NCBI GenBank assembly: GCA_017413105.1
Contig: JAFPVA010000196.1
Coordinates: 1 to 44,511 of the forward strand
Length of the DNA stretch: 44,511 nt
Direction: 5' to 3'
From: Butyrivibrio sp.
GTDB taxonomy: Bacteria; Bacillota; Clostridia; Lachnospirales; Lachnospiraceae
Numbering within the stretch: the first letter of the stretch is position 1; every line of letters begins with the position of its first letter. The notes below the pieces were generated by a model. The model saw nothing but the letters and a program-made list of their open reading frames with translations. It ran no database searches and was not told the DNA's origin. The position numbers and the translations under genes were made by a program. Below, piece after piece: positions 1 to 7,491 of the stretch.

Positions 1-4
1 GGAT

Positions 5-145
5 AATGATACTTCCGCTTAGCCACAACTATCGTAATGGGAGCGGCCCGGCGAGATCCGCGGGGAGGTAGAACCTATGGAGCTGCAACTACAGCCGCCT
101 GATGACTTCCCTATATCGGGGTGTCGAGGACAAATTGATACGTAT
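5..145 (+). ncRNA. candidate structured RNA or leader RNA, family not recognised
   Basis: This GC-rich stretch sits in AT-rich surroundings and has no convincing reading frame. Several helices can be drawn by eye: GCGG with CCGC around 43-62, GCTG with CAGC around 83-96, and GGGAGGT (about 63-69) with ACTTCCC (about 105-111). ACTTCCGC near 11-18 could compete for the same GGGGAGGT segment, so two exclusive folds are possible. An intrinsic terminator follows and then the MazF-Xis gene, so it may be a regulatory leader. It could equally be the 3' part of an independent ncRNA that began before the window, next to which the element inserted. I could not match it to tmRNA, RNase P, SRP or T-box signatures; a raiA-type RNA crossed my mind but is unverified. 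Confidence 0.35.
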
Positions 146-164
146 ATATATCTAACTGCTATGT

Positions 165-216
165 AAAGTGGGCTTTCCAAGCTGCACTAAGGCAAAAGAA
201 AGCCCACTTTTTATAT
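165..216 (+). terminator. intrinsic terminator / possible attenuator upstream of mazF-xis
   Basis: A perfect 12-bp stem (AAAGTGGGCTTT at 165-176 with AAAGCCCACTTT at 199-210) encloses a 22-nt loop and is followed by TTATATT. It ends the RNA-like region just 17 nt before the start codon at 233 and overlaps the approach to that ribosome site. It could therefore attenuate transcription into the MazF-Xis gene. Confidence 0.7.
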
Positions 217-232
217 TAAGGAGAATAAACAT

Positions 233-820
233 ATGAGAGAAGTAAAAAGAGGGGATATATACTTAGCTGATCTTGGAGATAACCAGGGCTCAGTACAAAA
301 GGGAGAACGTCCCGTAATTATAGTTCAGAATAATAAAGGAAACCTCTATTCACCAACAGTTACGGTTATTCCGGTAACAACCAAGATACACAGGAGCAAA
401 GGCTTTCCAACGCATGTTATCTTAGATGGGATGGCGGGCTTGACTGAAACATCGGCTTCAATGGCTGAACAGATTACTACCATCAATAAAGGAAGCCTTA
501 AGAAGTATATCGGGAGCCTGTCTGAGAACTTCATGAAGACCAGGATAAACAAGACGATCAAGATACAGCTTGGCATGGAGAGTGAATTAGAGAAAAAATC
601 CCCTGATAATATAGCAAAACCGGATGTTTTAGAGGTGCCTATATGGCATAAAGCTTCAATGACTATTGAGGAAGCGGCTGAGTATTCAAACATAGGCGTT
701 CATAAGATAAGGGAATTATGTAAAGATCCACTAAACAAGATCTCTTTTCAGATAGGAAGAAAGATATTGATTAAAAGAGCAGCATTCGACGAGTATTTAA
801 ATAATATTGAACTCATTTAA
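233..820 (+). CDS. MazF/PemK-type toxin domain fused to a Tn916 Xis-like DNA-binding domain
   Basis: The 195-residue protein has two modules. Residues 1 to about 115 are a MazF/PemK fold (RGDIYLADLG at the N-terminus, GERPVIIVQNN, then TVIPVTT). The arginine and threonine equivalent to the catalytic residues of MazF mRNA interferases appear present. Residues from about 136 to the end resemble Tn916 excisionase: IWHKASMTIEEAAEYSNIG, an HTH-like segment, and a basic GRKILIKR end. AAGGAGA eight bases before the ATG supports the start. No MazE-like antitoxin gene is visible on either side; the next gene is the integrase, as expected for an Xis-Int pair. The MazF half may cleave RNA, or it may only serve as a protein-binding fold. 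The fusion is seen directly; the function is inferred. Confidence 0.85.
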   Translation: MREVKRGDIYLADLGDNQGSVQKGERPVIIVQNNKGNLYSPTVTVIPVTTKIHRSKGFPTHVILDGMAGLTETSASMAEQITTINKGSLKKYIGSLSENFMKTRINKTIKIQLGMESELEKKSPDNIAKPDVLEVPIWHKASMTIEEAAEYSNIGVHKIRELCKDPLNKISFQIGRKILIKRAAFDEYLNNIELI

Positions 821-908
821 TAAGTAGACACAAGGTTGATAAATGCCATCTTCTATGTTATTTTTATACACGCGTGATGATGCTGCTTCGAATTATAAGG
901 AGCAGTAT

Positions 909-2084
909 ATGGGAAAAGATTTACGCGGCCGAGAACTCGGTGAAGGAATCGTGCAGAGGAAAGACGGTAAATATTCTGCCAGATTCACAAACAGAAACGG
1001 AAAAAGAATAGAGAAATACTTTGATAGCGTTGCTGATGCCCAAAAGTGGATAACACTTGCTAAGCTTGATGATGATAGCGATTCTGAAACAGCTGTAGAA
1101 TACAGGATGACAGTTGATGAATGGTTTAAGTATTGGATGAAGAATTTTAAGAAGGATTTATCACCTAATACTATTAGAAACTATAAAGAACGTTATTATA
1201 CCAATATTCAGCAATATATAGGTGGTATGCTCCTTCCGGATGTAAAAGCGATGCACTGTCAGCAAATTCTTAATGAAATGCAGGAGAGCTACGCTACATC
1301 TACAGTCTATCAGACCTATATATGCATTGGTTCAATGTTCAAGTCGGCTCTTTTAAATGATCTGATAACCAAGCATCCGCTTGATGCAGTGAACTTCAGG
1401 ACCAAGAAGGTTAAAAAGCCTATAAGAGTGCTGACGATAGATGAACAACGGCTCTTTGTCCAGTATGCGGATAAGAATCACAATGCTAAGCAGTTCAGGC
1501 TTCTTTTGCAGACAGGACTTCGAACAGGAGAGCTTATAGGGCTGACCTGGGACAACTTCGATATCGATAAGAGATTGCTTACTATTGATAAGTCTCTTGA
1601 ATATCGACATGAACGAGGATACTGGAGAGCAGGACCACCAAAGACTATGGCAGGCTTTAGAACGATTCCTCTTACTGATGAGGCTTTTGATATTCTTTAT
1701 GACCTCTACCAGAAGAGAAAGACTAGAAAAGAGTCGATGACGCTTTCGCAAGTATTAACCTTTACAGATCCAAGGCATGGAATTGAGAGAACGGTATGTA
1801 TGAAAGACCTGATCTTTATCAATTTCAGGACTGGAGAACCGGTAAAGAACTCTACCTATGACACGAACCTGTATAAGATTTGTGAGAAAGCTGGAATAAA
1901 ACCATTCTGTATGCACGCACTTAGACATACATTTGCAACCAGATGCATCGAAAGAGGAGTGAATCCAAAGTCTCTACAGAAGATTTTAGGACATGCTCAG
2001 TTATCCACTACAATGGATACTTATGTACATGTTACCGATGATTCACTTGAACTCGCAATGAAAATTTTTGAGGCTGTAAGCTGA
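909..2084 (+). CDS. int: Tn916-type tyrosine recombinase (integrase)
   Basis: Site-specific recombinase for integration and excision of the element. With the start at 909 it is 391 residues. I prefer this ATG because AAGGAG lies 6 bases upstream; an ATG at 843 in the same frame has no ribosome site. The N-terminus (GRELGEGIVQRKDGKYSARF) resembles the arm-binding domain of Tn916 Int, followed by a SAM-like core-binding domain. The catalytic domain shows TGLRTGEL (first Arg), HALRHTFATR (His-x-x-Arg), LGHAQLSTTMDTY (second His and nucleophilic Tyr). All expected catalytic motifs are present, so the enzyme is probably active. It follows the MazF-Xis gene on the same strand and ends 134 bases before ychF. 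Confidence 0.93.
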   Translation: MGKDLRGRELGEGIVQRKDGKYSARFTNRNGKRIEKYFDSVADAQKWITLAKLDDDSDSETAVEYRMTVDEWFKYWMKNFKKDLSPNTIRNYKERYYTNIQQYIGGMLLPDVKAMHCQQILNEMQESYATSTVYQTYICIGSMFKSALLNDLITKHPLDAVNFRTKKVKKPIRVLTIDEQRLFVQYADKNHNAKQFRLLLQTGLRTGELIGLTWDNFDIDKRLLTIDKSLEYRHERGYWRAGPPKTMAGFRTIPLTDEAFDILYDLYQKRKTRKESMTLSQVLTFTDPRHGIERTVCMKDLIFINFRTGEPVKNSTYDTNLYKICEKAGIKPFCMHALRHTFATRCIERGVNPKSLQKILGHAQLSTTMDTYVHVTDDSLELAMKIFEAVS

Positions 2085-2122
2085 TGATAAAAAATATGAA
2101 AATTTCGTTGGGAAGTAAAAAA

Positions 2123-2204
2123 ATAATCAAAACTTATGATTATTGGTGTAAAATGGTGTAGATTGTTTTATTCAAAATAGAAAGAATCCCTTATTTTATG
2201 GGAT
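2123..2204 (+). repeat. candidate integrase-binding / attachment region
   Basis: The spacer between int and ychF holds an inverted repeat ATAATCA/TGATTAT (2123-2129, 2137-2143), two direct copies of TGGTGTA ten bases apart (2144-2150, 2154-2160), and ATCCC/GGGAT (2186-2190, 2200-2204). Short direct repeats next to int are typical of arm-type integrase sites. The actual crossover core cannot be fixed without the other end of the element or an empty site. Confidence 0.4.
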
Positions 2205-2217
2205 ATAGGTAAAAAAA

Positions 2218-3315
2218 ATGAAACTAGGAATCGTAGGTTTACCAAACGTAGGTAAGTCAACACTTTTTAACTCACTTACAAATGCCGGTGCGCTGGCTGC
2301 AAATTATCCTTTTGCGACAATTGATCCTAACGTTGGAGTTGTAGCAGTTCCGGATAAGAGACTTAAACTTTTGGGAGATCTTTATCATTCAAAGAAGGTT
2401 ACTCCTGCAACAATAGAGTTTGTTGATATTGCAGGCCTTGTAAAGGGTGCGTCAAAGGGTGAAGGTCTTGGAAATCAGTTCCTTGCAAACATCCGTGAGA
2501 CTGATGCTATAGTTCATGTGGTTAGATGTTTCGAGGATCCTAACGTTATTCACGTTGACGGATCAATCGACCCTGCAAGAGATATTGAGACAATCAACCT
2601 TGAGCTTGTTTTTGCAGATCTTGAGGTTTTGGAGAGAAGAATCGCAAAGGTTGCCAAGACTGCCCGTATGGACAAGACTGCTGCAAAAGAGCTGGATCTT
2701 TTAAATAGGATAAAAGAGGTTCTTGAATCAGGAAAGATGGCAAGAGAACTTGAGATAGAGGATGAAGAGGAGAAGGCCATCATGAATGGCATGGATCTTC
2801 TTACCTGGAAGCCTGTAATCTACGCAGCAAATGTAATGGATGGCGATCTTGCAGATGACGGCGCTTCAAATCCTTATGTACAGTCAGTAAGGGAATTGGC
2901 AGCAAAGTCAGGAAGTGAAGTATTTGTAATCAGCGCTCAGATCGAAGCTGAGATTTCAGAGCTTGAGGCAGATGAGAAGGCTGAGTTCCTTGAGAGCCTT
3001 GGCCTTACAGAGTCAGGACTTGATAAGCTCATTGCTGCAAGCTATAAGACTCTTGGACTTATGAGCTTCCTTACATCCGGAGAGGATGAGACCAGAGCCT
3101 GGACAATCAAGATCGGAACAAAGGCTCCACAGGCAGCAGGTAAGATCCACACTGACTTTGAGAGAGGTTTTATCAAGGCAGAAGTTATTAACTATCAGGA
3201 TCTTCTTCGTGAAGGCTCCCTTTCAGCAGCAAGAGAAAAAGGTCTTGTCCGCATGGAAGGAAAAGAGTACGTGGTTCAGGATGGAGACGTAATTCTGTTT
3301 AGATTTAACGTGTGA
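2218..3315 (+). CDS. ychF: ribosome-binding ATPase YchF
   Basis: An Obg-family P-loop protein that binds ribosomes and prefers ATP over GTP; it is linked to translation and stress responses. The 365-residue length is normal. Visible features are the G1 motif GLPNVGKSTLFN at the N-terminus, the switch region DIAGLVKGASKGEGLG, an alpha-helical coiled domain around residues 130-200, and a C-terminal TGS domain ending FERGFIKAEVI ... VVQDGDVILFRFNV. It is a conserved housekeeping gene standing alone after the integrated element. The ribosome site is weak (ATAGGT before the ATG). A repeat cluster follows the stop codon. Confidence 0.97.
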   Translation: MKLGIVGLPNVGKSTLFNSLTNAGALAANYPFATIDPNVGVVAVPDKRLKLLGDLYHSKKVTPATIEFVDIAGLVKGASKGEGLGNQFLANIRETDAIVHVVRCFEDPNVIHVDGSIDPARDIETINLELVFADLEVLERRIAKVAKTARMDKTAAKELDLLNRIKEVLESGKMARELEIEDEEEKAIMNGMDLLTWKPVIYAANVMDGDLADDGASNPYVQSVRELAAKSGSEVFVISAQIEAEISELEADEKAEFLESLGLTESGLDKLIAASYKTLGLMSFLTSGEDETRAWTIKIGTKAPQAAGKIHTDFERGFIKAEVINYQDLLREGSLSAAREKGLVRMEGKEYVVQDGDVILFRFNV

Positions 3316-3333
3316 TACTGCAAAGCATCGCAG

Positions 3334-3476
3334 CAATATAGATACATAAGCCAGTGCAAGTTTACTTGCGAACTGACTTATGTATCTATATTGATATGAG
3401 GCGCGCAGCGCCTCAACGAGGAATTGCGAAGCAATTTCGAGTCTGCGGTGCTCGAAGCAATTTCGAGTCTGCGGTG
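3334..3476. repeat. composite palindromic and tandem repeat after ychF
   Basis: Three structures lie side by side. A long hairpin spans 3334-3393 with a 17-bp outer stem (CAATATAGATACATAAG at the left end) and an inner GCAAG/CTTGC stem. A second hairpin is GAGGCGC/GCGCCTC at 3398-3414. Then a 24-bp unit occurs twice, at 3427-3450 and 3453-3476; each copy contains a small CGAA/TTCG hairpin. There is no U-run after the big hairpin, so it is not a textbook terminator. A related core, CGAAGTGGTTTCGAG, recurs after mraZ. Confidence 0.8.
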
Positions 3477-3505
3477 AATATTATAACTAATATGGGAGGG
3501 GCACT

Positions 3506-4408
3506 ATGCCGGAAATAATGGGGAAGATGGATATTGCGTTTCCGCATCTTAATATCTATCTTGAAAATGTTCCAAAGAACTTTACGATTTTTGGCTTTTC
3601 AATAGCAATGTACGGAGTGATCATAGGCCTGGGCTTTTTCCTGGCTCTTTTGTTCATCTCCAAGATAGCCGGCTACACCGGACAGAACCCTGATGATTAC
3701 TGGGATGTGGCGGCTTATATAATTATTTTTTCAATCCTTGGAGCAAGAATATATTATGTAGTATTTGCCTGGGATTATTACAAAGATGATATACTTAGCG
3801 TTTTCAATATCAGAAACGGCGGCCTTGCTATCTATGGAGGCGTTATAGCAGGATATCTTACCATATTTATATATACCAGGATAAAGAAAAAGAGCTTTCT
3901 CATGATGACGGATACCATCATGTATGGACTTCTTTTGGGACAGGTCATTGGAAGATGGGGGAACTTCACCAACAGAGAGGCTTTTGGTGAATATACTGAT
4001 TCACTTTTGGCCATGAGACTTCCCGTGGAGATGGTCAGAAGCGGTGAGATAACTGAACTTATGAAGCAGCACATGGATGCAGCAACAAATTATGTTCAGG
4101 TAAGCCCAACATTTTTATATGAGAGCTTATGGAACCTGTGCCTTCTTATAATCCTTCTGATCTATTGCAAACACAAGAAATTTAACGGAGAGATTATTCT
4201 CTTTTACCTTGGAGGATATGGCCTTGGAAGAGCTTGGATAGAAGGGCTCCGCACAGATCAGCTCATTATGCCGGGCATCGGTCTTCCAGTGTCTCAGATG
4301 CTGGCCATAAGCCTTGTTATCTTTTCCGTGATAGCCAATATTATTGTAAGGATAAGACTTAAGGGCAAAAAAGCTGAGACCTGGCCGAAATGGACAGAAC
4401 AGGCTTAA
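3506..4408 (+). CDS. lgt: prolipoprotein diacylglyceryl transferase
   Basis: Integral membrane enzyme that moves diacylglycerol from phosphatidylglycerol to the lipobox cysteine of prelipoproteins, the first step of lipoprotein maturation. The 300-residue protein has about seven hydrophobic segments and the signature GQVIGRWGNFTNREAFG, plus NGGLAIYGGVIAG. The C-terminal GGYGLGRAWIEGLRTDQL is also typical. GGGAGGGG seven bases before the ATG supports the start. Likely substrates in this window are the OppA-like protein at 16503 and the M13 peptidase at 44015. The stop overlaps by four bases with the end of the opposite-strand channel remnant. Confidence 0.97.
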   Translation: MPEIMGKMDIAFPHLNIYLENVPKNFTIFGFSIAMYGVIIGLGFFLALLFISKIAGYTGQNPDDYWDVAAYIIIFSILGARIYYVVFAWDYYKDDILSVFNIRNGGLAIYGGVIAGYLTIFIYTRIKKKSFLMMTDTIMYGLLLGQVIGRWGNFTNREAFGEYTDSLLAMRLPVEMVRSGEITELMKQHMDAATNYVQVSPTFLYESLWNLCLLIILLIYCKHKKFNGEIILFYLGGYGLGRAWIEGLRTDQLIMPGIGLPVSQMLAISLVIFSVIANIIVRIRLKGKKAETWPKWTEQA

Positions 4409-4972
4409 AGCTCGTACTTGGATTTTTTCTTTGTGATCTCATTGATATAGGCAGCAGTGATCATACCGGAGGGGAGAGCGATTACAGCCACTCCCATGAG
4501 GGCAGAAATCATGGTGATGAGCTTTCCTACTTCAGTTGTGGGAATTATGTCTCCGTAGCCGATGGTGGTTATGGAGATGGTTGCCCAATACAATGCGTCA
4601 AAAAAGGTTTCAAAGAGATTGGGCTCCAACTGAAAAATTAGCATTGCTGAAACAAAAATATAGATGATTATGAGTATAAGCACAGCCATGAGCTGTGTTT
4701 TTGCTTTTCTAAGGACATTTGCGATGATGACCATGGTCTTGGAATAGCGGACGAGCTTTAAAATCCTGAATATCCTAAAGAGCCTTAGAAGCCCTATGGC
4801 AGATGAAATAGGAAGAAAAAGATACAGGATTGTCACTTTTTAATGTCAGCGGAACCATGCCCACGATAACAGCTGTAGTCATGAGGACATCATAGGCTCT
4901 GCTGGAAGCATCTCCGATATTGGATACTTCTATTACTTCATACATTCTTTTCTTAAAATCGAATTTTTCCAC
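4405..4972 (-). pseudogene. voltage-gated K+ channel remnant, internal deletion with frameshift
   Basis: The 5' part (GTG at 4972) encodes FDFKKRMYEVIEVSN and a first membrane segment (AYDVLMTTAVIVGMVPLTL). Near 4835 the frame breaks. The other frame then carries an arginine-rich S4-like helix (LLRLFRIFRILKLVRYSK), S5, the pore helix with selectivity filter TTIGYGD, and S6. The segments S2 and S3 that should lie between S1 and S4 are missing. The simplest reading is a deletion of roughly 60 codons that also shifted the frame. The distal part could still be made from a GTG at 4836 as a 143-residue pore protein, but it would lack a voltage sensor. A second channel remnant of the same family lies at 41040-41453. 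Confidence 0.8.
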
Positions 4973-4974
4973 TA

Positions 4975-5130
4975 TTAAAAATTCCCTTCTATAAAGGCGA
5001 GAAGTCCAAGAATGATCAGGAAAACACTGATGAATCTGCAAAGATATACAAAGATTCTTTCCCTTTTGTTGGTGGAGGTGATGATTCCTGAATCTGAAAT
5101 AAATTCTTTCTTACCTGATCTCTTTGTCAT
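4975..5130 (-). CDS. small single-pass membrane protein upstream of channel gene
   Basis: A 51-residue reading frame begins with MTKRSGKKEF and ends with a hydrophobic helix (VYLCRFISVFLIILGLLAFI). Its stop is two bases before the GTG of the channel gene, so the two were probably translated together. Its upstream region on the minus strand is AT-rich, and GGATATATGCA before the ATG gives a weak ribosome site. I know no family. It may be an accessory subunit or simply an N-terminal membrane segment of the old channel gene split off by a stop. Confidence 0.45.
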   Translation of the reverse strand: MTKRSGKKEFISDSGIITSTNKRERIFVYLCRFISVFLIILGLLAFIEGNF

Positions 5131-5366
5131 TGCATATATCCTTTTATAAAAAAATAAACGATAAAAAGTATCTATGTAATCATTATAGCATTATGCAGGC
5201 TTGATACGGATTGAGGTGGAGAGCGTGAAATATAAAATTTTTATGAAACATTAATTAAATATACAAGATATTATGCGGATATTTTTCTAAACCACTATAT
5301 ATGCTGATGGTTGTTGCACAATCTTTTTTGCCTGTGAAAAACCTTAAAAAACCTAGGAAAAGAGGG
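5131..5366. other. intergenic region without recognisable gene
   Basis: AT-rich spacer between divergent transcription units (the channel remnant leftward, the division cluster rightward). I see no reading frame with a ribosome site and no strong hairpin; only the mraZ promoter at its right edge is supported. Confidence 0.5.
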
Positions 5367-5395
5367 TTGTTTAATAAAAAAATATGCCTTATAAT
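5367..5395 (+). promoter_or_regulatory. main sigma-A promoter of the division cluster
   Basis: TTGTTT at 5367-5372, a 17-base spacer and a perfect TATAAT at 5390-5395. Transcription would start near 5402, exactly where the MraZ-box repeats begin. Confidence 0.8.
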
Positions 5396-5402
5396 ACAAC
5401 TA

Positions 5403-5450
5403 GGTGGTAAAAAGTGTCACAAAGTGGTAAAAAGTGGTAGAAAAGTGGTA
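5403..5450 (+). promoter_or_regulatory. array of five MraZ-box-like repeats (AAAGTGGTA type)
   Basis: Near-identical units repeat every 10 bases: GGTGGTAA, AAAGTGTCAC, AAAGTGGTAA, AAAGTGGTAG, AAAAGTGGTA. MraZ proteins bind tandem GTGG-type repeats with one-turn spacing upstream of their own gene, and this array lies between the promoter and the mraZ start codon. It would let an MraZ ring block initiation or early elongation. Confidence 0.85.
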
Positions 5451-5457
5451 AGAATTT

Positions 5458-5898
5458 GTGGGAACAGCATTTAAAGGTGAGTACAGTCATTCCATAGATG
5501 CAAAGGGAAGACTCATAATGCCTGCAAAATTCCGCGAACTTCTGGGTGATCAATTTGTGGTTACCAAGGGTTTTGACGGATGCCTTTTTGTGTTCGCACA
5601 AGATGGATGGGACGCTTTTGAAGAGAAACTTCAGGCTTTGCCTATGGATAAGCCTGAGGCCAGAATGCTTGGCAGATTCTTTATTGCCGGAGCTATAGAT
5701 GTTGAGGTGGACAAACAGGGTAGAATCCTTCTGCCTGCAAACCTTCTTCAGCATGCGAAGATCGAGAAGGAAGCAGTTGTTGCCGGAGTAGGTAACAGAG
5801 CTGAAATCTGGAGCAAGGAAGAGTGGGATAAGGCTAGTACCTTTGACGATATTAACAGTATTGCGGCTAAGATGAGCGAGTACGGTTTAAGCATCTAA
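5458..5898 (+). CDS. mraZ: transcriptional regulator MraZ
   Basis: DNA-binding protein of the AbrB/MazE-like swapped-hairpin fold that forms rings and controls the dcw cluster, including itself. The 146-residue protein has the two characteristic repeats: FKGEYSHSIDAKGRLIMPAKF near the start, and GAIDVEVDKQGRILLPANL about 60 residues later, each with the DxxGR signature. The start is GTG at 5458; the ribosome site is poor, so expression is probably kept low. It is the first gene of the cluster and lies directly behind the repeat array it should bind. Confidence 0.96.
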   Translation: MGTAFKGEYSHSIDAKGRLIMPAKFRELLGDQFVVTKGFDGCLFVFAQDGWDAFEEKLQALPMDKPEARMLGRFFIAGAIDVEVDKQGRILLPANLLQHAKIEKEAVVAGVGNRAEIWSKEEWDKASTFDDINSIAAKMSEYGLSI

Positions 5899-5915
5899 GC
5901 CATGCGATATGAATT

Positions 5916-6000
5916 TGTAAGCAAAGGCAGTTTGCTTGCAATCCGAACTTGATTACAGATAGGAATCACGAAGTGGTTTCGAGCTTGGAGCATGACCGAA
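5916..6000. repeat. hairpin repeat between mraZ and rsmH
   Basis: AAGCAAA (5919-5925) pairs with TTTGCTT (5931-5937), followed by a CGAAG...TTTCGAG hairpin near 5970-5985. The latter shares its core with the tandem units after ychF, so this belongs to the same intergenic repeat family. It separates two genes of one operon and might affect mRNA processing or stability. Confidence 0.5.
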
Positions 6001-6019
6001 AAATATATGGGGATAGGGC

Positions 6020-6955
6020 ATGGAATTCAAACATTACTCGGTACTCCTTAATGAGTGCCTGGACAATCTGAATATCAGACCTGACGGCATTTATCTTGAC
6101 GGAACGCTTGGCGGTGCGGGTCATTCCTCCCATATAGCGCAGATGCTTGGGGAAAACGGGCATCTTTATGGCACGGACCAGGATGAGGACGCCATTGCGG
6201 CAGCGACTGAAAGGCTAAGACCATTTGGGGACAAAGTCACCATTATCAGAGATAACTATGAAAATGCCGTGTCGAGGCTCAAGGCTCTTGGCGTGACCGG
6301 AGTTGATGGCATTTTGCTTGATCTTGGAGTTTCCTCATATCAGCTTGATAATGCCGAGAGGGGCTTTACTTATAAGGAAGATGTTCCTCTTGATATGAGA
6401 ATGGATCAGAGGCAGGCGCTTACTGCAAGAGATATAGTAAATGACTATTCCGAGACGGAAATCTTCCATATTATAAGAGACTACGGCGAGGACAAATTTG
6501 CCAAAAATATTGCAAAGCACATCTGCATAGAAAGGGAAAAGGCTCCTATAGAGACTACTTTCCAATTGAACGACATAATCAAGGCGGCAATTCCCGCCAA
6601 AATGCGTGAAAAGGGAGGACATCCTTCAAAGAGGACCTATCAGGCAATAAGGATAGCTCTTAACAGAGAGCTGGATGTTCTGCAGAATTCCCTGGACGGT
6701 TTTATTGATTTTCTTAATCCGGGTGGAAGACTTTGCGTAATAACCTTCCATTCGCTGGAAGACCGAATAACCAAGAACAATTTTAAAAAGAATGAGAATC
6801 CCTGCACCTGCCCGCCGGAATTTCCGGTATGTGTGTGCGGAAAGGTGTCCAAGGGAAAAGTTATAACAAGAAAGCCTATTCTTCCAAGTGAGGAGGAACT
6901 TGAGGAGAATAAGAGATCCCAGAGTGCCAAACTGAGGGTATTTGAAAAGGCTTAA
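6020..6955 (+). CDS. rsmH: 16S rRNA (cytosine-1402-N4) methyltransferase RsmH
   Basis: SAM-dependent enzyme that methylates N4 of C1402 in the ribosomal P site. The 311-residue length is normal. Diagnostic features are the N-terminal HYSVLLNE, the SAM-binding [41 protein letters not shown], and the C-terminal [19 protein letters not shown] small cysteine-rich stretch ([13 protein letters not shown]) near residue 265 is usual for this family. It is the second gene of the dcw operon, formerly mraW. Confidence 0.97.
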   Translation: MEFKHYSVLLNECLDNLNIRPDGIYLDGTLGGAGHSSHIAQMLGENGHLYGTDQDEDAIAAATERLRPFGDKVTIIRDNYENAVSRLKALGVTGVDGILLDLGVSSYQLDNAERGFTYKEDVPLDMRMDQRQALTARDIVNDYSETEIFHIIRDYGEDKFAKNIAKHICIEREKAPIETTFQLNDIIKAAIPAKMREKGGHPSKRTYQAIRIALNRELDVLQNSLDGFIDFLNPGGRLCVITFHSLEDRITKNNFKKNENPCTCPPEFPVCVCGKVSKGKVITRKPILPSEEELEENKRSQSAKLRVFEKA

Positions 6956-7039
6956 AAGTTTTGTTTTTTTGCAATCGGGGGTGGGGACATCAGGATGATA
7001 GCAACCAACGATTAGTATTTGGAAAAAGGAGGTAAGGAC

Positions 7040-7480
7040 ATGGCAAACAGATATGTATATGGAAATACAGTCAGAAAAGTAAATGAACCGATTCGCAGGA
7101 AAGCACCCTACCATGTTCAGGAGCCTTCTGGGAGAAGAAAAAAGCACCACATGAGCCTCGGAAATCTTATCATTTCTTCCGTGGCAGTGGTTTTGATGGG
7201 ACTTACTCTTGCCTGGTATATTTCGCTTCAGTCACAGGTTGCAGCAAGCGTAAAAAATATTGCTACATTACAAAGTCAACTTAATACATTGAAACAGGAG
7301 AATGATGAGGCGTATAATAGAGCGAATGGAAATTTGGATCTGGATGAAGTAAAGCGAATTGCCATTCAGGAATACGGCATGACTTATGCTACAGAGGGAC
7401 AGATTGTAACCTACTCTGACGGCGGCGGTAATGATTATGTGCGTCAGATCGCGCCTATTCCTACAAGTGATGGAAAGTGA
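7040..7480 (+). CDS. ftsL: FtsL-like cell division protein
   Basis: Small bitopic membrane protein expected to act in the septal FtsL-DivIC-DivIB complex that activates FtsW and its partner PBP. I place the start at 7040 (MANRYVYGN), as AAAGGAGG lies nine bases upstream; this gives 146 residues. A basic cytoplasmic part of about 45 residues precedes one membrane helix (LIISSVAVVLMGLTLAWYI) and a leucine-zipper-like coiled coil (QSQVAAS ... LQSQLNTLKQEND). Sequence is weakly conserved in this family, so the call rests on topology and position between rsmH and the septal PBP. Confidence 0.85.
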   Translation: MANRYVYGNTVRKVNEPIRRKAPYHVQEPSGRRKKHHMSLGNLIISSVAVVLMGLTLAWYISLQSQVAASVKNIATLQSQLNTLKQENDEAYNRANGNLDLDEVKRIAIQEYGMTYATEGQIVTYSDGGGNDYVRQIAPIPTSDGK

Positions 7481-7491
7481 TGTATTTTTAA

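Noticed and set aside
3427-3476. CRISPR-like direct repeats
   Set aside because: Only two units separated by two bases, with no spacers and no cas genes.
4390-4641. Plus-strand frame of 83 residues over the channel remnant
   Set aside because: It lies antisense to the pore domain with its TTIGYGD filter and has no ribosome site; shadow frame.
6626-7150. Minus-strand frame of 174 residues across the end of rsmH and ftsL
   Set aside because: It covers two well-supported genes on the other strand and has no recognisable domain.
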